DNA from: Halomonas caseinilytica
Lineage (GTDB): Bacteria > Pseudomonadota > Gammaproteobacteria > Pseudomonadales > Halomonadaceae
NCBI RefSeq assembly: GCF_001662305.1
Contig: NZ_BDEP01000005.1
Coordinates: 62,001 to 126,000 of the forward strand
Reading direction: 5' to 3'
DNA length: 64,000 bases
Under the pieces are notes generated by a model. It saw only the letters and a program-made list of their open reading frames with translations, was not told where the DNA came from and made no database searches. Within the stretch, counting starts at the first letter, position 1, and every line of letters begins with the position of its first letter. A program made the translations under genes and the position numbers. This document shows, piece by piece, positions 61,954 to 64,000 of this stretch.

Positions 61954-62920
61954 CCGCGATCTGTTCCTTGAGCAGTTCCAGCATGTCCACCAGCACCTGC
62001 TCGGTGATCTGCTCGGTCTGCGGGTCGGTGTGCAGCCAGGCATCGAAACCGCTCTCGGCCAGGTGCTCCACCAGGTTGGAGAACTCCTTCGACTTCAGAC
62101 CCGCCAGGGCCTCGTCGACCAGTCGGCAGGCCAGGTCCGAGAATGAGGCTTCCAGTCCACGAGCCAGTTGGCTGCCCAGCGGCAGGCGCGTAATCCGCTG
62201 AAGCTCCGGACTCTCCGCCAGGGTACGGCCGACCAGCCCGCGCACATAACGCAGCGTATCGTCACGATTGTGGGTATAGGCATCATCCGCCATGACTTCC
62301 AGGCGCTGGCTGATCTCGCGGATCAGCGCCTGCTTGCGCGGTTCCACCACGCGCTCGATCACCGGTGCCGAGAGCCCGTCGCCAGCGCGCAGCTCCTGTT
62401 GCACGTTGTCGAGCATGCGGATGGCGATGCGATCGGTGAGCTCCTCCATGAGAATGTCGTAGTACTTGGCGACCACGCTGTAGAGGTACCAGCGGCGCAC
62501 GTCGATCAGGCCCATGCGCTGCAGGCGGTGCAGCAGCGAGATGACGCGCAGGATACGCAGCAACCGAAAGCCACCCAGCGGGATGCAGCCGAGCACGTCG
62601 TACCAGTGCACGAAGGGGTAGAAGAACCAGCGGTGGTAGTGCCGCTCGGCGATGGCCACCGCCCAGCCCAGCAGCACGTCGAGCAGGAAGACGGCCACGA
62701 ATGCCAGGTCGATGGTGAGGAAGTTGGCATGAATGTGTTCGTCGTAGGCACCGTGCAGACCGGGCGCCACGGCCTCGAAGGCGGCGTTCAGCGGCGGCAG
62801 CAGGAAGAGGCTGTCGAACAGCAGCAGCGCCAGGTTGGCGATCACCAGCACGATGATGAACAGGTCCCACACCAGGTGGGCTCGCTCCAGGGCGGGCGAG
62901 GTCGTGCGCGTCGTGGGCAT
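61925..62920 (-). CDS. Voltage-sensor-like membrane protein (ion-transport domain)
   Basis: 331-residue protein with four membrane segments in the N-terminal 150 residues, arranged like a voltage-sensor domain: a long segment at VWDLFIIVLVIANLALLLFD, DLAFVAVFLLDVLLGWAVAI, then LGGFRLLRILRVISLLHRLQ, an S4-like helix with regularly spaced arginines. No pore helix or TVGYG filter follows; the C-terminal 180 residues are soluble, helical and charged. So it is a sensor without a channel, function unknown. ATG 62920 has GGAGG 4 bases upstream, 62923 less well placed. Confidence 0.8.
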   Translation of the reverse strand: MPTTRTTSPALERAHLVWDLFIIVLVIANLALLLFDSLFLLPPLNAAFEAVAPGLHGAYDEHIHANFLTIDLAFVAVFLLDVLLGWAVAIAERHYHRWFFYPFVHWYDVLGCIPLGGFRLLRILRVISLLHRLQRMGLIDVRRWYLYSVVAKYYDILMEELTDRIAIRMLDNVQQELRAGDGLSAPVIERVVEPRKQALIREISQRLEVMADDAYTHNRDDTLRYVRGLVGRTLAESPELQRITRLPLGSQLARGLEASFSDLACRLVDEALAGLKSKEFSNLVEHLAESGFDAWLHTDPQTEQITEQVLVDMLELLKEQIAVKGWQHKYD

Positions 62921-62961
62921 CATGCCTCCTCAATATGCCGGAACGTCCTTTCCTTCCCAGC

Positions 62962-63179
62962 CTAGAGTGCCTCGTCCAGACGATCCACGGCGGCGGCCAG
63001 CTTCTCGTCGATGACGTGGAGATACGCCGTCCAGTCGTCGACGTGGTTCAACTCCGCCTTGCCGTCCAGCAAGACCAGCGGCACGTCGAAACGCATGCAG
63101 GCGCGCAGGCAGGCGTAGCTCTCCATGTCCACCATGTCGGCGTCGATGGCGTTGTAGGCGGCACCCGCGAATCAGCTCT
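62962..63179 (-). pseudogene. C-terminal remnant of a nucleosidase/phosphorylase
   Basis: The frame reads NAIDADMVDMESYACLRACM and, further on, DGKAELNHVDDWTAYLHVID then EKLAAAVDRLDEAL and a stop. This is the tail of a 5'-methylthioadenosine/purine nucleosidase-type enzyme; the DMESYA Glu belongs to the active site of that family. No start codon or N-terminal part exists upstream (about 63180 on the frame meets unrelated sequence), and the usual RGISD stretch is missing. So it is a fragment. Confidence 0.7.
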
Positions 63180-63213
63180 GGCATTGTTGCATGGGGGACT
63201 GCACCGGTGTTCA

Positions 63214-63597
63214 TCAGTCTTCAGCGTCCGGCTCCAGTAGCCGCGCTCCCGGCCCTTCGGCACCCAGCTCATCCCAGGGATTGCGTAGCCGGCAGGCATC
63301 GATCGAGAGGCAGCCACAGCTGATGCAGTCGCCGAGCTGGTCGAAACGCTTCAATGTGGCGGTCCAGTTCTGCCCGCCAACGCTCGGAAAGGCGTTGCCC
63401 GTCGTCGGTGGTTACGGTGCGATCCGTCTGAGTATGGCTCGCTGGCACCGTCGCTGGCTACCGGCGTTGCTTCAGCTTTTGATCGGGCCCTTCTGTTCGT
63501 AGAAGCGGAGGGCGGAAACCGCGACACCGCTGCGTTTTGCGACCTCTCCCACACTCATTGCGGATCGTATGTCCCGGCCGTTTCGTGTTGTCGTCAT
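63214..63597 (-). pseudogene. soxR: Broken soxR gene
   Basis: Read on the minus strand: TTTRNGRDIRSAMSVGEVAK and KRSGVAVSALRFYEQKG form the SoxR N-terminal helix-turn-helix, then a TGA where homologues have Arg/Trp, then SNAGSQRRCQRAILRRIA in the same frame. After a deletion and frame change comes [17 protein letters not shown], and in a third frame [19 protein letters not shown] with [13 protein letters not shown] before the stop; the last is the [2Fe-2S] cysteine motif of SoxR. So all parts of a redox-sensing regulator are recognisable but the gene is disrupted by a stop, a deletion and frameshifts. The intact operator lies just upstream (63687-63717). Confidence 0.85.
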
Positions 63598-63686
63598 GCT
63601 TGCCCCCTGGCGTCTGTCTGGTTATTTCCCTCTGGCTATTCCACTCACACTATTCCCCCCATAGCCATTCTCCATGATCCGGTTCG

Positions 63687-63717
63687 TTGACCTCAACTTA
63701 ACTTGAGGTAATAGGCT
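63687..63717 (+). promoter_or_regulatory. SoxR-box promoter of the FMN reductase gene
   Basis: TTGACC (63687-63692), 19-base spacer, TAGGCT (63712-63717). The spacer includes ACCTCAA-CTTAAC-TTGAGGT, which differs at one base from CCTCAAGTTAACTTGAGG, the SoxR box known from soxS. Spacer length and dyad position match the SoxR/MerR promoter form. The downstream gene starts at 63769, and the pseudogene soxR is on the other side. Confidence 0.85.
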
Positions 63718-63768
63718 CCTCGTGCACCTGATGAAGAATCAGCCAGTGACTGATAAAGGAGATAACAC

Positions 63769-64000
63769 ATGTCCAACCCCATCCATGTAGCCGTCATCCT
63801 CGGGAGTACCCGCGAAGGCAGACTGTGCGACACCTTGGCGGCGTGGGTCGCCGGAGAACTCGACAAACGTCACGACCTGACGTTCTCCCTGATCGATCCG
63901 GCCAGCCTCGATTTGCCCGGTTGCCATGAAAACCAGGCCAACGAAGGAATCCACCGCCTCCGGGATCAGCTCGACCGGGCTGACGCCTTTGTTGTGATCA
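63769..64000 (+). CDS. NADPH-dependent FMN reductase family protein (partial, cut by window end)
   Basis: 77 residues visible. The flavodoxin-like N-terminus HVAVILGSTREGRLCDTLAA (phosphate-binding loop GSTREGR) and then PASLDLPGCHENQANEGIHR are typical of NADPH-dependent FMN or quinone reductases. AAAGGAG precedes the ATG by 8 bases. The SoxR-type promoter upstream suggests a redox-cycling response, as for such reductases elsewhere. The remaining residues lie outside the window. Confidence 0.85.
   Translation, partial: MSNPIHVAVILGSTREGRLCDTLAAWVAGELDKRHDLTFSLIDPASLDLPGCHENQANEGIHRLRDQLDRADAFVVI

Overview
The window is GC-rich, densely packed chromosomal DNA from a gammaproteobacterium, most likely a halophile of the Halomonadaceae (Halomonas/Chromohalobacter type). 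The grounds are the Pseudomonas/Halomonas-style split arginine succinyltransferase (aruF/aruG), FabV, an NhaD Na+/H+ antiporter, TrkH with a KdpDE-like pair, a glycine-betaine binding protein and a carbenicillinase-like class A beta-lactamase. The assignment is an inference from gene content; no rRNA or full marker set is present.

Layout. 1-960: left-edge DASS transporter and a tRNA-Leu(CAA) with a clear sigma70 promoter. 963-2245: a lower-GC two-gene unit, an 80-residue peptide with a TTxxxxEE core followed by an ATP-grasp ligase. I read it as a graspetide (omega-ester RiPP) cluster, and it is the most interesting find here. 2646-10688: rnk, a LysE exporter, YgjV, an AidB-like acyl-CoA dehydrogenase, tryptophan 2,3-dioxygenase, Nudix, glutathione peroxidase, cytochrome b561 and fabV. 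10699-20398: a DUF2959 lipoprotein, two GlxA-type AraC regulators (one strongly ArgR-like) around an isochorismatase-family hydrolase, then the arginine succinyltransferase operon astC-aruF-aruG-astD-astB ending at a strong terminator, without astE. 20487-29762: membrane proteins and ion handling (DUF808, ZapE, TRIC-like channel, NhaD, ChrA, ZntB).

30317-38575: a MarR-controlled exporter/nitroreductase unit with a double operator, small metabolic and transferase genes, a HTH-TPR regulator beside a cyclotransferase-like propeller and a DUF899 protein, and the ribosome-rescue gene arfB. 38627-40606: divergent ampR and a class A beta-lactamase with an RTG triad. 41705-48185: TSUP, YbaK, DUF1499, then kdpE, a short kdpD and trkH, apparently one potassium module. 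48343-54705: a decayed M24 peptidase, an orphan betaine-binding protein, a ParD-like/Map pair, and a TetR-symporter-amidohydrolase unit whose symporter carries an in-frame amber stop.

54731-64000: OmpW, GST, NfsA, SDR, MerR-TipAS, VOC, then a SoxR-like theme. A MerR regulator is divergent from a DUF2938 gene over a 19-bp-spacer MerR promoter. After an inositol monophosphatase and a voltage-sensor-like membrane protein comes a gene graveyard holding a nucleosidase tail and a frameshifted soxR. Next to it a near-perfect SoxR-box promoter still faces an apparently intact FMN reductase cut by the window edge. No CRISPR array, rRNA, prophage or complete insertion sequence was seen.
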